A stretch of 64,000 nucleotides of DNA from Tyto alba. Taxonomy: Eukaryota > Chordata > Aves > Strigiformes > Tytonidae. The notes beneath the pieces were generated by a model, which was not told where the DNA came from, did no database searches, and worked only from the letters and a program-made list of their open reading frames with translations. Position numbers and translations under genes: made by a program. The stretch covers positions 5,363,427 through 5,427,426 of the forward strand of contig NW_024881296.1 in NCBI RefSeq assembly GCF_018691265.1, read 5' to 3'. This document shows positions 51,250 to 60,742 of the stretch, piece by piece (position 1 is the first letter of the stretch; every line of letters begins with the position of its first letter).

Positions 51250-51797
51250 TATAATAGAACTGTTTCAGTTGGAAGGGACCTTAAATAAAGATCACCTAGT
51301 TCCAACCCCTCTGCCACAGGCAGGGACACCTTCCACCAGACCAGGTTGCTCAAAGCCCCATCCAGCCTGGCCTTGAACCCTTCCAGGGAGGGGGCAGCTA
51401 CAGGTGCTCAGGGAACCCTGTGCCAGTGCCTCACCACCCTCACAGTGAAGAATTTCCTCCTCCTATCTAATCTAAATCTACCCTCTTTCAATTTAAAACC
51501 TTTACCCCTTGTCCTACCACTACACTCCCTGATAAAGAGTCCCTCCCCATCTTTCCCGTAGCTCCCTTTAGGAACTGGAAGGCTGCTATAAGGTCCCCCC
51601 AGAACCTTCTCTTCTCTAGGCTGAACACCTCCAACTCTCTCAGACTGTCCTCATAAGGGAGGTGCTCCAGCCCCCCCCGATCATCTTCGTGGCCTCCTCT
51701 GGACCTGCTCGAGCAGATCCATGTCCTTCTTACGTTGGGGGCCCCAGAGCTGGATGACATACTCCAGGTGGGGTTTTCACAAGAGCAGAGTAGAAGA
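51250..51797 (-). mobile_element. CR1 LINE fragment (3' end)
   Basis: This minus-strand CR1 starts at its 3' end near ATAATAGAACTGTTTCAGTT and runs to about GTGGGGTTTTCACAAGAGCA. It includes TGGAAGGGACC, CAGGGACACCTTCCACCAGA, AGAGTCCCTCCCCATCTTTC and CTCCAGGTGGGG. On the minus strand the end of ORF2 can be followed ([20 protein letters not shown], then [13 protein letters not shown] at about 51560-51680) before the reading frame degrades. It is the same subfamily as 18986-19473. The element sits about 1.1 kb inside intron 1 from exon 1. Confidence 0.95.
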
Positions 51798-52914
51798 GGT
51801 ATTCATAGTAGTATGAATAAGAATCACCACTAAAACTTAAAGTTATTTAAAGAGGCACATCATCTTGATCATTAAATATTTTACAGGGTCAAGCTATTTC
51901 TAGAGGTAGATGCAACTTCTATTTGCGTATCTGCCAGAAGCATGACAGAACTTTCTCTGGGCTCCAGTGCTAGCTCCACCTTACTCACCCACCCCAAGCT
52001 GCTTCCTCAGATAGGTTTCTGCCTGCCCCCTTGCACAAATTTCAGCACACTACACCAAGTGTACCAGCACTCTTCCACGTTCATCTTTTAACTGCAAAAT
52101 GAAGGAATTAAACACTACAAAAAGAAACAGTGAAGACAAGCAACCTTAAGACGGGCAAACTGTCAGCTCGGTTGACGGTGCCAGCGGTCATCACACCCTG
52201 TTCTGAGATGTTTTATTTCGCAACCCAGCTCTTCATAACCATGAACCATTTTTTTGCAAAGCCTTGCTGCTACACAGTCAGCTTGGTTGTTGAGGCCTGC
52301 AGATTTGTTATAATGGCTCCCTCAGCAAACCTGTGGTGCAACTTGCTACACAAGCCAGTCCACAGAGACCTCAGTGCTGTGCTGCTGTAGGTCCTGTCAT
52401 GTCATGTCACCACCCTCTTGGTACTCACTGTGGCCAAAAGCAACGCAACAAGGGTTGAGGTTAGGGACGGCTGCACAGAAAGCCTTGCAGGCAGAGGGAA
52501 TCCCGGTCCCGTTCCCAGAGCCCTTCTGCACAGCTCAGGGCAGGTCACCCGCATCGCCCGGATCCGCGGCTCTCCCCACCTCCTCCACGCAGGGAAGAGG
52601 AGCCACCCGCCACACCAGAGCGGAGCCGCACAGCGGGGCAGCGCAGCGCGCCCAGCTCCGGGGCGAGCCCGCCCGCCTCCCGCGGGGACGCCCGGGGCCG
52701 CTGCCGCTCGGGGCACCGCTGCGGCGCCGGGCAGGGGCTGCCCGTGACTAAGCACGGGCGGCCTCCCCCGGGCCGGGCTCTCCCCGCGCCCGGCCCCGAG
52801 CACCAGCCGCCTGGCAGCAGGGCCGCTCCCGGGAAGGCACCGGCCGGGATGCACCGGCACCAGCCCCAGCCCGACCCCGCCGCCCCCCGCCCCGGCAGCC
52901 CGCCCTCCGCGTAC

Positions 52915-53359
52915 CGCTGCCATCCTTGAAGTCAGGGGGTGGGACGTCTCGCAGCGACCGGGTCCAGCCCCCCTTCTCCGCTTCCTCTTCCTCCTCCTCC
53001 TCCTCCTCCAAAGGGCCGGGGCCGCCCGGGACGGCGCTGCCGCCGCCGCCCTGCCGCTGCTGCCGCCGTCGCTCCGCCGGGGTGGCCGCCGCCCTGGAGG
53101 CGCGGCGCCGGGCCGCCCTGCCCCGCGGGCCCGGCCCCTCCGGGCGCCCCTCGTCCTCCTCGTCGTCCTCCTCGTCCTGGGAAGAGGCGGCGGAGCGGGA
53201 GTCGGCCGAGGTGCTGTAGAAGGGGTTCCCGCTGCTGTCCTGGCCCGACTCCCCAAAAACGTCGTCGGAGATCTGCAGGCTCTCGTAGCGGGAGCGGGCC
53301 GCCTCCAGCAGCGACAGCGCCTTCCTCCGCGCCGGCCCGCCGCCGCCCTCCGCCATCAT
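52915..53359 (-). CDS. PGBD5: PGBD5 coding exon 1 (N-terminal acidic region)
   Basis: This exon encodes residues 1-148 and the first base of codon 149. It begins with two adjacent ATGs (53359 and 53356). The second matches the start I recall for the human long form and has the better context, A at -3 and G at +4. Residues 22-52 ([19 protein letters not shown], then NPFYSTS) are the conserved PGBD5 N-terminal signature. After that the protein is low complexity: an acidic block at 62-70, an Arg/Ala-rich basic block at about 79-103, a Gly-rich stretch and nine consecutive Glu at 118-126. It closes with a conserved-looking [15 protein letters not shown]. The donor is AGCG|GTACGC, and the split Gly codon is completed by exon 2. 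The region before the transposase fold is probably disordered. The frame also stays open upstream of the ATGs, so a longer N terminus is possible. Confidence 0.9.
52982..53008 (-). repeat. Nine-glutamate codon tract in PGBD5 exon 1
   Basis: Nine Glu codons in a row occupy residues 118-126, mostly GAG with two GAA near the 3' end. On the plus strand this is a (CTC)n-like trinucleotide run. Such tracts usually vary in length between individuals and species. It lies in the low-complexity linker before the transposase-derived domain, so length change is unlikely to disturb the fold. Confidence 0.9.
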
Positions 53360-53614
53360 CTCGGCCGCCGCCAGCAGCCTCCCGCGCTCCCCTCGGCCCG
53401 GCTCGGCCGGGTCCTGCGGCCGCAGGCAGCAGCCCAGCAGCAGGAGCGTCTCGGGCACGTTGGCGGGCAGGCAGGGAGTGGGGGGAGCCCCGCCACCGCC
53501 GCCGAGCCCTGCCTCCCGCTCCCGCCCGCACCACCCGCCCCTGTGTGTGTGCAGGGACATGGGGGGAAGGAGCCAGCTCAACATCTCCAAGTACCACATC
53601 CAGCCAATTACCGC
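53360..53614 (-). other. PGBD5 5' UTR (predicted)
   Basis: This is the stretch between the inferred start site (about 53614, from the TATA-like box) and the ATG pair. It is about 255 bases and GC-rich. It contains three ATGs in frame with PGBD5 (53599, 53584, 53560) and no stop between them and the main start. Their contexts are weak to moderate, so initiation at 53356-53359 is favoured. Confidence 0.45.
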
Positions 53615-53645
53615 GGCAATCCACGCGCGGGAGGTGGGGTTATAT
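53594..53645 (-). promoter_or_regulatory. Core promoter candidates: TATA-like box and CCAAT box
   Basis: On the minus strand CCCATATAACCCC contains TATAA at 53644-53640, a plausible TATA-like element about 285 bases before the start codon. A CCAAT motif lies on the plus strand within CAGCCAATTA (53601-53610); because it is downstream of the TATA-like site it may instead serve another start. A second AT-rich word, GGGTTTAAATGGG, is at 53705-53717. The start site is therefore not settled. Confidence 0.4.
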
Positions 53646-53671
53646 GGGCGCCGCGGGCCGGCGCAGGCCGC

Positions 53672-53708
53672 CCACCGCCCGCCCCGCCGCCCGCCGCCGC
53701 TCCGCCCA
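53672..53708 (-). promoter_or_regulatory. GC-box cluster (Sp/KLF-type sites)
   Basis: On the minus strand the run between 53708 and 53672 holds several GGGCGG or GGCGGG words (ATGGGCGGAGC, GGGCGGCGGGGCGGGCGG). Such clusters are typical of CpG-island promoters and bind Sp1/KLF factors. They lie just upstream of the TATA-like box. Confidence 0.6.
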
Positions 53709-53797
53709 TTTAAACCCACAGCGCCGGGATGCGGCGGGGCCGCCGCTGCGCCCCGTCACCGGAAGGGGGGCCCCTGCGCCGCGCCCGGATCCCGCTT

Positions 53798-53909
53798 CCG
53801 GCCCCGGCCCCGGCCCCGGCCCCGGCCCCGGCCCCGGCCCCGGCCCCGGCCCCGGCCCCGGCCCCGGCCCCGGCCCCGGCCCCGGCCCCGGCCCCGGCCC
53901 CGGCCCCGG
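53798..53909 (-). repeat. (GGGGCC)n hexanucleotide array, about 18.7 copies
   Basis: The plus strand is an uninterrupted CCGGCC/CCCCGG array of 112 bases; the PGBD5 sense strand reads (GGGGCC)n. No base breaks the period. The edges are TTCCGG on the left and GGGCCCGGCCGGAGC on the right. The unit is that of the human C9orf72 repeat. Six-base periodicity without stops leaves every frame open, with Gly-Ala, Gly-Pro and Gly-Arg dipeptides on the sense strand and Pro-Ala, Pro-Arg and Gly-Pro on the other. It lies about 155 bp upstream of the TATA-like box, inside the CpG island, so it is probably promoter DNA and not 5' UTR. Confidence 0.97.
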
Positions 53910-54469
53910 GCCCGGCCGGAGCTGTCCGCTCGCCCGCGGTGCTGGAGCCGGGGGCGGAGGCAGAGGCAGCAGCGCCGGCTTCGCTGCCTGCAGGCCCGTC
54001 GGTAGCGCCCGCGGCTCCCGCGGGCGAGGAGCTACCGGCGGGGGCTGGCAGCAGGCCTCCTCCCTCCTCCGCGGCCGAGGCCTCCCCAGGGAGGAGAAAG
54101 GCGCTGAGGTAGTGCCCGGATGGGTCAGGGCCTCGACGGCATGGCCGGGGCCACGCCAGCTCATGGTGGCTTTGCGCAGGCGGAGGGGGCGTGAGCTGGG
54201 GGACACGGCAGTCGGGGCCCTGATGTTGCTGCCCCAAAATAGAGCTCCAGCGCTGGGGCAGCCCTTGAAGCAAAGCAGGGAAGGCACTGGAGCAGGGGGG
54301 CGCGGGGCACCCAGCACCGGGGTCCCACCAGCCAGGCGCTCGCCGCCGGCTCGGGCTGCGGGGAGGCTTGGCACCGGCCTGGGGTGACACGCGTGCCCCT
54401 GCCCGGGCCCGGATCCGGCACTGAGTGCGCTGTAGGGTGCGGGGCTGAGCCCCTGTGGTGTGCGGTTTG

Positions 54470-54486
54470 GTTTCCCAGGTGAGTAC
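54470..54486 (+). other. Consensus splice donor on the plus strand leaving the CpG island
   Basis: TTTCCCAG|GTGAGTACAG matches the ideal donor, with the last exon base at 54478. It faces away from PGBD5 at the far edge of the island. It could be the first donor of a divergent long non-coding RNA. The same bases also resemble a short acceptor. One motif alone is weak evidence. Confidence 0.3.
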
Positions 54487-57400
54487 AGTGTGAAGTAGCC
54501 GTTCTTCCAAAATTGCCGCCGTTTTAAAAGCAGTATGGTGGCACCAGAAAAACGAGGAAAGTGAAAATACCCATATCCTGACTGGGTTAGTTAAACATGA
54601 TTCGGAAGTATCCCTGGGGTAATCTAAGGGTTTCGTACAGCAGCTGAAGCCCCTGGTTGTGCAGCAGTCAGAACAGTCTGTCTGATGCTACAGGAATGTT
54701 TGAAATCTCTGATCAAGGTTTATTATTATTACTATTGGCATCCTACTGTGCTGCTTACTGTACAAACACTCATTAAGAAGTTACTCCCTGCCTCCCTTCT
54801 CACTGACAGCAAAAGTAGCTACTGAGCCTACCCTTTCACAGCGCTGCTTTCAAAATAAACAGTAATCAGATTCTGTGGACTGGCTGTATGCAACTGGGGG
54901 GGGGGATATATTATTAGCATTTTTTGATGCAAACTTTAAGAGTAGGTTAATCTGAACATCTGTTAGTGCTACAGATTTTACAAATTTTATAATACTGAAT
55001 GTTTCTGTCTAAAAAACTAATGTTCTTCTGATGATTCTCGAGAACTCTAGCACAACTTGGACTATGATAAAAGCTGGACTGTGTAGGTATTTAAAAGACC
55101 AATCTTATGTTCTATTCAGATATTTTTAAACTGCAGTGACTTCATTAAAACTTTAAAGTTCTACATAGTGCATACAGCCAAATCCAGAGAAAATAATCCA
55201 TCTCCTGTGCATCCTTAAGCAAACAGAAAAGCCCAGTGTAATTTGAGAGGGGAGATTTAAGCTGTATTTCTACTTTGAAAATTCTCATGTCTTATTGATT
55301 ATATTAAAAAATTACTAAGTTTATAGACAAATGGATTTTAATTTTTTTTTTTTTTTTACTGCAAGCTCTGCCAACTTAGCCTGCAACTTGAACATCACGC
55401 TGGGTTCATTTCATCTCACTGGTCACTAGAAATCGTAGCTCTGCAGGCCAAGCTATCCTTTTAATTGCATCCATGCCACCCAGAATACCCTCATGGGAAG
55501 GCATAACCGGACTTGCAGAATTTTTCTTGCTGGTAATGATGAGCAATCAGGTTGAACCTCATGAATCCAGTTTGCAGGGTTGGCATGTAGAAAAACACAG
55601 ATTATAAATGTCTGTTTTATATGCAGTTCCCATGAAACAAAACAAGAGTGATGCCCTGTGATGACTTTCTCACACAATGGTTAAGACTGAAAAAAACACT
55701 TTAAAGATGTTGACAGTTCTTTGTACTGGAGACATTGAAATAAACTTTTGCTTTCTGGATCAATGGAGGTGTCCATCCAGATGATGTAGAATTCACCTCA
55801 GTATCCAGGTTCTATGAAAGTGTCCATGAACACACAAATGTCTTTCAATTTGCTATTTTTCAGTAAAACACAACAGCAGGAAGGGCTGCTCTGAAGTCCA
55901 GGTCAGAGAAAGGTTTATCAGAATGGGCTCCCAGTAAAAGTGTTAACGGGAACGGTCCAGAGACTGAAGAAACCCAGTCTTCTCTAGCTGCTGGTTGCAG
56001 CAGAGACCATTTCTCCCAACTCTTGCATGCTTCACTCCAAAAACAAGCTCCCATCACAGCTGGCTGAGGCATGCTGCCAGGACTTTCCCTCCTAATGGCA
56101 TGCCGGGTGTCAGAACTTCAGCTTTCCTTTTTTTGAAGAGAATGCTGGACACAACAGGTCTGGGAGGAGAGCACTGCACCAACAGAGAGAGGCAGGACTG
56201 ACGCTCGCAGTTACCCATCCAACATGACATTTTAATGATGGAGTCTCCTGTTATACATGCACCTGCACCTTTTGTTAGTGAAACTTTCCCCTCTTTCAGC
56301 CTAGTCTATACAAAGACAAGTTGCTATTCTGTCTGTCCCACAAGCAGAGAGAGTGCTTTAGTCTCTCAGGCATGCACGGGGAGGTAAGATCACTTTTCCA
56401 AGACAGGCTCCCACACAGGGCTGTGTGCCTAGGGTTTTGGCTTGCCTTATGGTCTAAGATGTAGCTGTCTACGTGTTCCTCTCAGACCAGCCATACAAAC
56501 TGCTGGTTGGATTACTGTAACCCAAAATGAGGGTTCTGGATTATGAAAATTGCCATGTATGACATGCTAGTAGTCGTTTGGACCCAAATGATTGTGGAGA
56601 GGCAGAGATAGGACAGGTGGTTCTAAAAATGGTCTCATCAGTCCACTGGGTTTTTATGGACAGTTGAGAAAAAGGTCACTAGTGGTGGTTGGCAAGTGAA
56701 AGAGCTAATTACATAGACCTAATGAAACATTATAAACATAGCTGTGTTTTCTCCTTAATCACTTGTGTTTAGCTGCTAGAAAACACTACTAGAATAAACA
56801 GACTTTTGTATCTATGCCAACCTGTGGATCCACCTTTAATTTGCCTACAGATAAAATGTTTGGATTTTTTTCCTTGAAGTTTTCTGGTTTTATTGCAACA
56901 GCAATGGTGCCTTCCGTATGCTCCTTCTGACCCTGCCAACATTCAAGTTTAAGACTATGGCAGTCCTGAGCCTCTCATCCTGTGCAAGAAGTCATTAAAG
57001 TGCCCAATGGCCAGCTGCCAGTGGCTGATTCTTTACATTATCTTTCAACCAAGTGATAAAATATTCTGAGGAAGGCACATGTTGGATCACATCATGCATA
57101 GCAGAGCACACGGCAGTGACAGTGCTGGTGATCAGATGGTTGTTTGTATTCACTTTGCACAATTCCAAACCTCGTCCTGCTTCTGCTGCAGCCAAAGGTA
57201 CCATCATCCCGTTGCCTTGACCAGCGTGTCTCTGCTGGGAAGGGGATTGGGCCCTTGTATCATTTCTCGGTTAGGTTGCTGAGGAAGGACACTTCAGTTT
57301 CACGTTTGCCTGCTTCAGTGGTTCTTTAGCTCCTGTAAATTGACTGCAGGCTGTCTGAAGGGCTCTGGCTGAGAAACTGAAGCACTAAAAGATGGCAAAT

Positions 57401-57684
57401 CATAGGTTTCAAACTCTCTGCCTCTAACCACTCCCCTTTACAGTGTTTAAAGATAGCTAGAAATGTATCAGGGTTTTTCTTGTACTGCTCTCCCATGTGA
57501 TTCAGGAGGTGGTAATCTCTCATTGAAGACACACATGCTACAAGAAAGATTGTGGGCTAGTTTGAGCAGGTCTGCTAAACATACATGTAATATGGTGGGG
57601 TTAAAACTTAATAGGGTAAGAAAAGTGAGGCCTTGTTCCTGTAGTGGGAAGTCCTGTATTTCTCACTTCTCAGTAACTTACGCT

Positions 57685-57760
57685 TCATAGTTAGACATCA
57701 AGCTCTTTGAGGAAGGGTCTTGTGCCGTCTTTGCACAGTACTTTACACTGTCAAACCTTG
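57685..57760 (+). repeat. Ancient amniote SINE-like tail, decayed
   Basis: TAGTTAGACATCAAGCTCTT, TGAGGAAGGGTCTTGTGCCG, then TCTTTGCACAGTACTT follows the block order of the tails at 9430 and 11150 (TAGACTGTAAGCTCTT, GGGGCAGGGACTGTC, T-rich, TGTACAGCGCC). Divergence is high. Confidence 0.5.
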
Positions 57761-60049
57761 GCCCAGATCCAACAGAATATTGTCATTTCTCCCTCCTACC
57801 TAAACCTCCACACTTACTATTGATTTCACAGTGTTTGTACACCTAAGCCCTGGTGTGTGCCTGGTCCTTTCACAGCACAAATACATCAAGATAGAATAAT
57901 ATTTAATCAGGTTACAAAATTATTCTTTTCTAATCCCCTGTTCTGCAAGTGCAGGCCAGAATATGAATTTCAAACTCTTCCATCTCAATGCCCTCCTAAA
58001 AGGAGTCTGTAGAGTCAGAGTCGATTTGTTCATCCAGCGTGAGGTCAATAGGCTCCAGTTCCCTTTTCCATTATTACCCTGCCTTAGGTGAACAGCAAAA
58101 CTTGGAAAAGAGGCTTCATCAAGACTGAAAACAGCAATGACTTGGAGCCAGTGTATGGTTTCCTCCCAAGCCCCTGAGAAGAGGCAGGGGGGAGCTGCCC
58201 TGGCCCCGGGAGAGATCGCAGATCAGACTGTTTCTCAGCACATCACTGTGCAATGTCCCTGCTTCACAGGGAAGAAATCTATACAGCCACAACCAGTCAT
58301 GTTACATTGGTCTCCACGCTCTGCAATAAGGCTTCTGTTAACATGTCTGGCTGCATAGCACGGGGAAAAGCAGCTTCATAGGGCTTGATTTGCCCTCTGC
58401 AATATACTTGCTCCACACAGGGAGTTGTGGAGCAATATCTCCTCCTCCCTAGAACTAGAAAGTTGGAAATAACATGGATAATAGGTGGGGATTTTTTTCT
58501 TTTAAACTCATCAGGTATGTACAATATATGGAATGACAGTGACAATAACAACACTTGTCTAGATATTTTCTTTTTGCTTTCTGCTTTTCAACTTCAACAT
58601 AGTGTTTGAACCCTCTGTTTCTTGGACTGATATTTCACACTGCCCAAATATGATGTTAATTCAAAGCTCAAGGAAAAAAAGCAAATTGCTGTTCTCAAGC
58701 GAGAGAAAGCTAACAAATATGTTTTTCTCATTATATAAAAGAGAGAGGTGATTTTTGACACTTCTAACACTGAAACAGGTGTGGGCTGAAATTTAAAATT
58801 TAGCAGAGAAATTTGAGTGTTTCAGTGATGATCACTTTTGATTTATTTGGCTTCAGAGCCTTTGAAAACCATGTTTTGTGCACACATGGTACATTTTTAG
58901 AAAAAGCTATATTATGAAAAAGTCTCACCTAAGCACCAAAGAGAAAGATGAGGTGTGTTGCTCATGTATACATGGAAGATTAGCTGTTCCATCAATAATT
59001 TATGGAGAGGTTGTAGAGTATGCTGCAACAGTCTACAAAAGCCCTGTCTTGCTCTCTAGTGCGTGCATGGAGCAAAAGATATATCCAGTAGGTCAGAAGC
59101 ATGGAACTATGCTCTCTCTTAAAAATCAGAGTGCTCTAATGCTGTATTTATTTTGCCATTGAAAACCACACAGCTGTGAAATGCACTTTTTGAAGGACTG
59201 ACCCCATGCACACACTTCACAGTAAGACCTGATCCAGTAAGGCAGAGCCTCGTGGGAGCGCTGGTAAAGGCTGCAGTCATTAAGCCAATGCTCTACAACA
59301 TCCTGAGTCCCCCACAGTGTAAAACATGTTCAGTTTTTAATCAACAAGGAAGTTGAACCTAGAAAGTCCCTGGAATTGGGAGTGTGGTGGCATCTGGAGG
59401 TTCTTTGTTTAGCTAATTAATTCTATTAAAACACACTACGGGGTTGTTAAGTTTTCAGAGCATGATGCCCAAAGCTAATGATAGGAACTTTTCTCCTCCA
59501 GACCTACGACTCACAATCAGGTCTGCATAACATGTTCACTCCTTATTATGCAAATAACACATTCAAACATACCTGTATTTCTACCATCTACAACCCTGTT
59601 TGCTGTAAATTATAATTTCTGGTCTTACCCTATTTGTTCATTAGCTCAGTGAAAACATAAAAGCTCTTTCAGAGAAATCCATGTTGTGGCTACAGATGAA
59701 GGAGGTGACTAGAGCACAGGGTCCCATCCAGGCTGGCTCCTTGTTTGCTGTCTTGCATAGCATTTGCTTTGCTGTGGCTGTCCTTGCTTTAGCACCACTT
59801 GTCTGCAGATTTCCAACTTCACGTTCTCGAGACCTTCCTAGAGGGATGCTTCAGCTGCCAAGTCAGGAGCCTGCCTGCCCACCTGAGTGCATGGGTACAG
59901 CCATATACTGGCTATTTGCTCTACAAGCTATACCAGGGTTTATTCTTCACATTGCAGCTCAAACTGGAGGGTTCTTCAGCTGCAGAATTTGCTTATTCTT
60001 TTTGTGTATCTGCTTGTAAATTTACCTTTCCAACACAGAAGTAGAGTGG

Positions 60050-60180
60050 TAATGTAATTAAATATTACAAACATTAATAATTTATAATATTTTATATATA
60101 ATGATTAATTAATAATTGCCTTATCAATATTATTAATACACCGTTAAATTTTAAAATAATAATATCATAAAATAAGTAGA
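60050..60180. repeat. AT-rich low-complexity stretch
   Basis: About 130 bases of nearly pure A and T with ATTAATAATT and TATAATATTTTATATATAAT words. Several short palindromes can be drawn. No period is fixed. Confidence 0.85.
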
Positions 60181-60506
60181 AGATGCTATTGAAAAGCAGC
60201 CCCAAAGATACCCTAACATTATGAATACTTCTTCCTGAAGACAGAAAAACAGCCCATAAGTGGGTATAAGAGCCACAATGGCCAAAACCAGTTCCTCAAA
60301 TTGTTTATCCTTGCCATCTACCACCACTTTCCTGTTCTATGCTGAAATGCAATCTAGTTTTTAGCACCTTTTTCTAAAACGCCCTTTGAAGCCACCAGGA
60401 AATATAGTATCTCATTCGGCAGTTGCCAGGATGCACTGATTAGTGTTATCTAAATAGGCTCCAAGCCATCAAGAACCTATGCTAAACCTTCTCTTAAGAG
60501 ATTATC

Positions 60507-60742
60507 TTTTTTTTTTTTTTTTTTTTTTTTTGTGCCAGTAACTTGTCTGACAATTATAATCACATTGAAATGGGTAGTCCTTGCAAAGCAGTACAGGTTA
60601 GCAAAGTGAGTTTAGACTGACAGTCTGTTGCATTTCATCAGATATCAAACAGATTCATTTATGTTTTGGTCAAAAGCAGCCCCCTCAATCACATTTTTTA
60701 GGGGATGTAACTTCTCTGCAGAGAAAAAAAAAAAAAAAAAAA
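60507..60742. repeat. T25 run and A19 run about 190 bp apart
   Basis: T25 at 60507-60531 and A19 at 60724-60742 flank 192 bases of unique-looking sequence. The arrangement is an inverted pair that could snap into a hairpin. I find no terminal motif or target duplication that would make the interior a transposon. Confidence 0.8.

Larger units (their letters stand above)
23950..52914 (-). other. PGBD5 intron 1
   Basis: This is a 29-kb first intron, the usual place for regulatory elements of large neural genes. Recognised contents: CR1 remnants (24955-25040, 43098-43420, 51250-51797), a probable hAT-type miniature element (37343-37643), A-runs (33374-33388, 34167-34190, 40240-40290) and a perfect hairpin (46239-46268). 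There are GC-richer patches near 27760-28080, 33590-33760 and 44680-44930. Long stretches such as 25100-27700, 28100-33300, 38000-39900, 45000-51200 are AT-rich with nothing I can name. No open frame in the intron has a recognisable protein motif. Confidence 0.85.
1..53614 (-). other. PGBD5: PGBD5 gene span (partial, 3' end off the left edge)
   Basis: This is the transcription unit of a piggyBac-derived domesticated transposase gene. Four coding exons on the minus strand join with consistent phases: exon 1 ends in phase 1, exons 2 and 3 end on codon boundaries, and exon 4 ends in phase 1. The right boundary is a guess from a TATA-like box at 53640-53644; the left boundary is the window edge. 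Introns are about 29.0, 8.5 and 12.6 kb, plus an incomplete fourth. From memory of the human protein (about 524 residues), roughly 165 C-terminal residues should lie to the left of position 1, since nothing like them is open in 1-2121. The family is known from vertebrates and lancelets and is expressed mainly in brain; expression cannot be read from this sequence. Confidence 0.93.
52480..54430. promoter_or_regulatory. CpG island covering PGBD5 promoter and exon 1
   Basis: From about 52480 to 54430 the sequence is very GC-rich and dense in CpG, in contrast to AT-rich DNA on both sides. It spans coding exon 1, the 5' UTR, the core promoter and the hexanucleotide array. CpG islands of this kind mark constitutively unmethylated promoters. 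Long frames on both strands through it follow from the lack of A/T stop codons and are not genes. Confidence 0.93.

Noticed and set aside
53360..53719. PGBD5 start at 53719
   Set aside because: The codon there is GTG and it lies upstream of the likely transcription start. The ATG pair at 53356-53359 matches the family start.
52939..54387. Plus-strand open frame of about 480 codons through the CpG island, and similar long frames on both strands
   Set aside because: GC-rich sequence and the stop-free hexanucleotide array keep all frames open. The minus-strand frame with the PGBD5 signature explains the coding capacity; the others are low-complexity Pro/Arg/Ala/Gly strings.
59681..60019. 112-codon plus-strand frame with hydrophobic stretches upstream of PGBD5
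   Set aside because: No motif, no splice context, no promoter features; the length is within chance for this amount of sequence.
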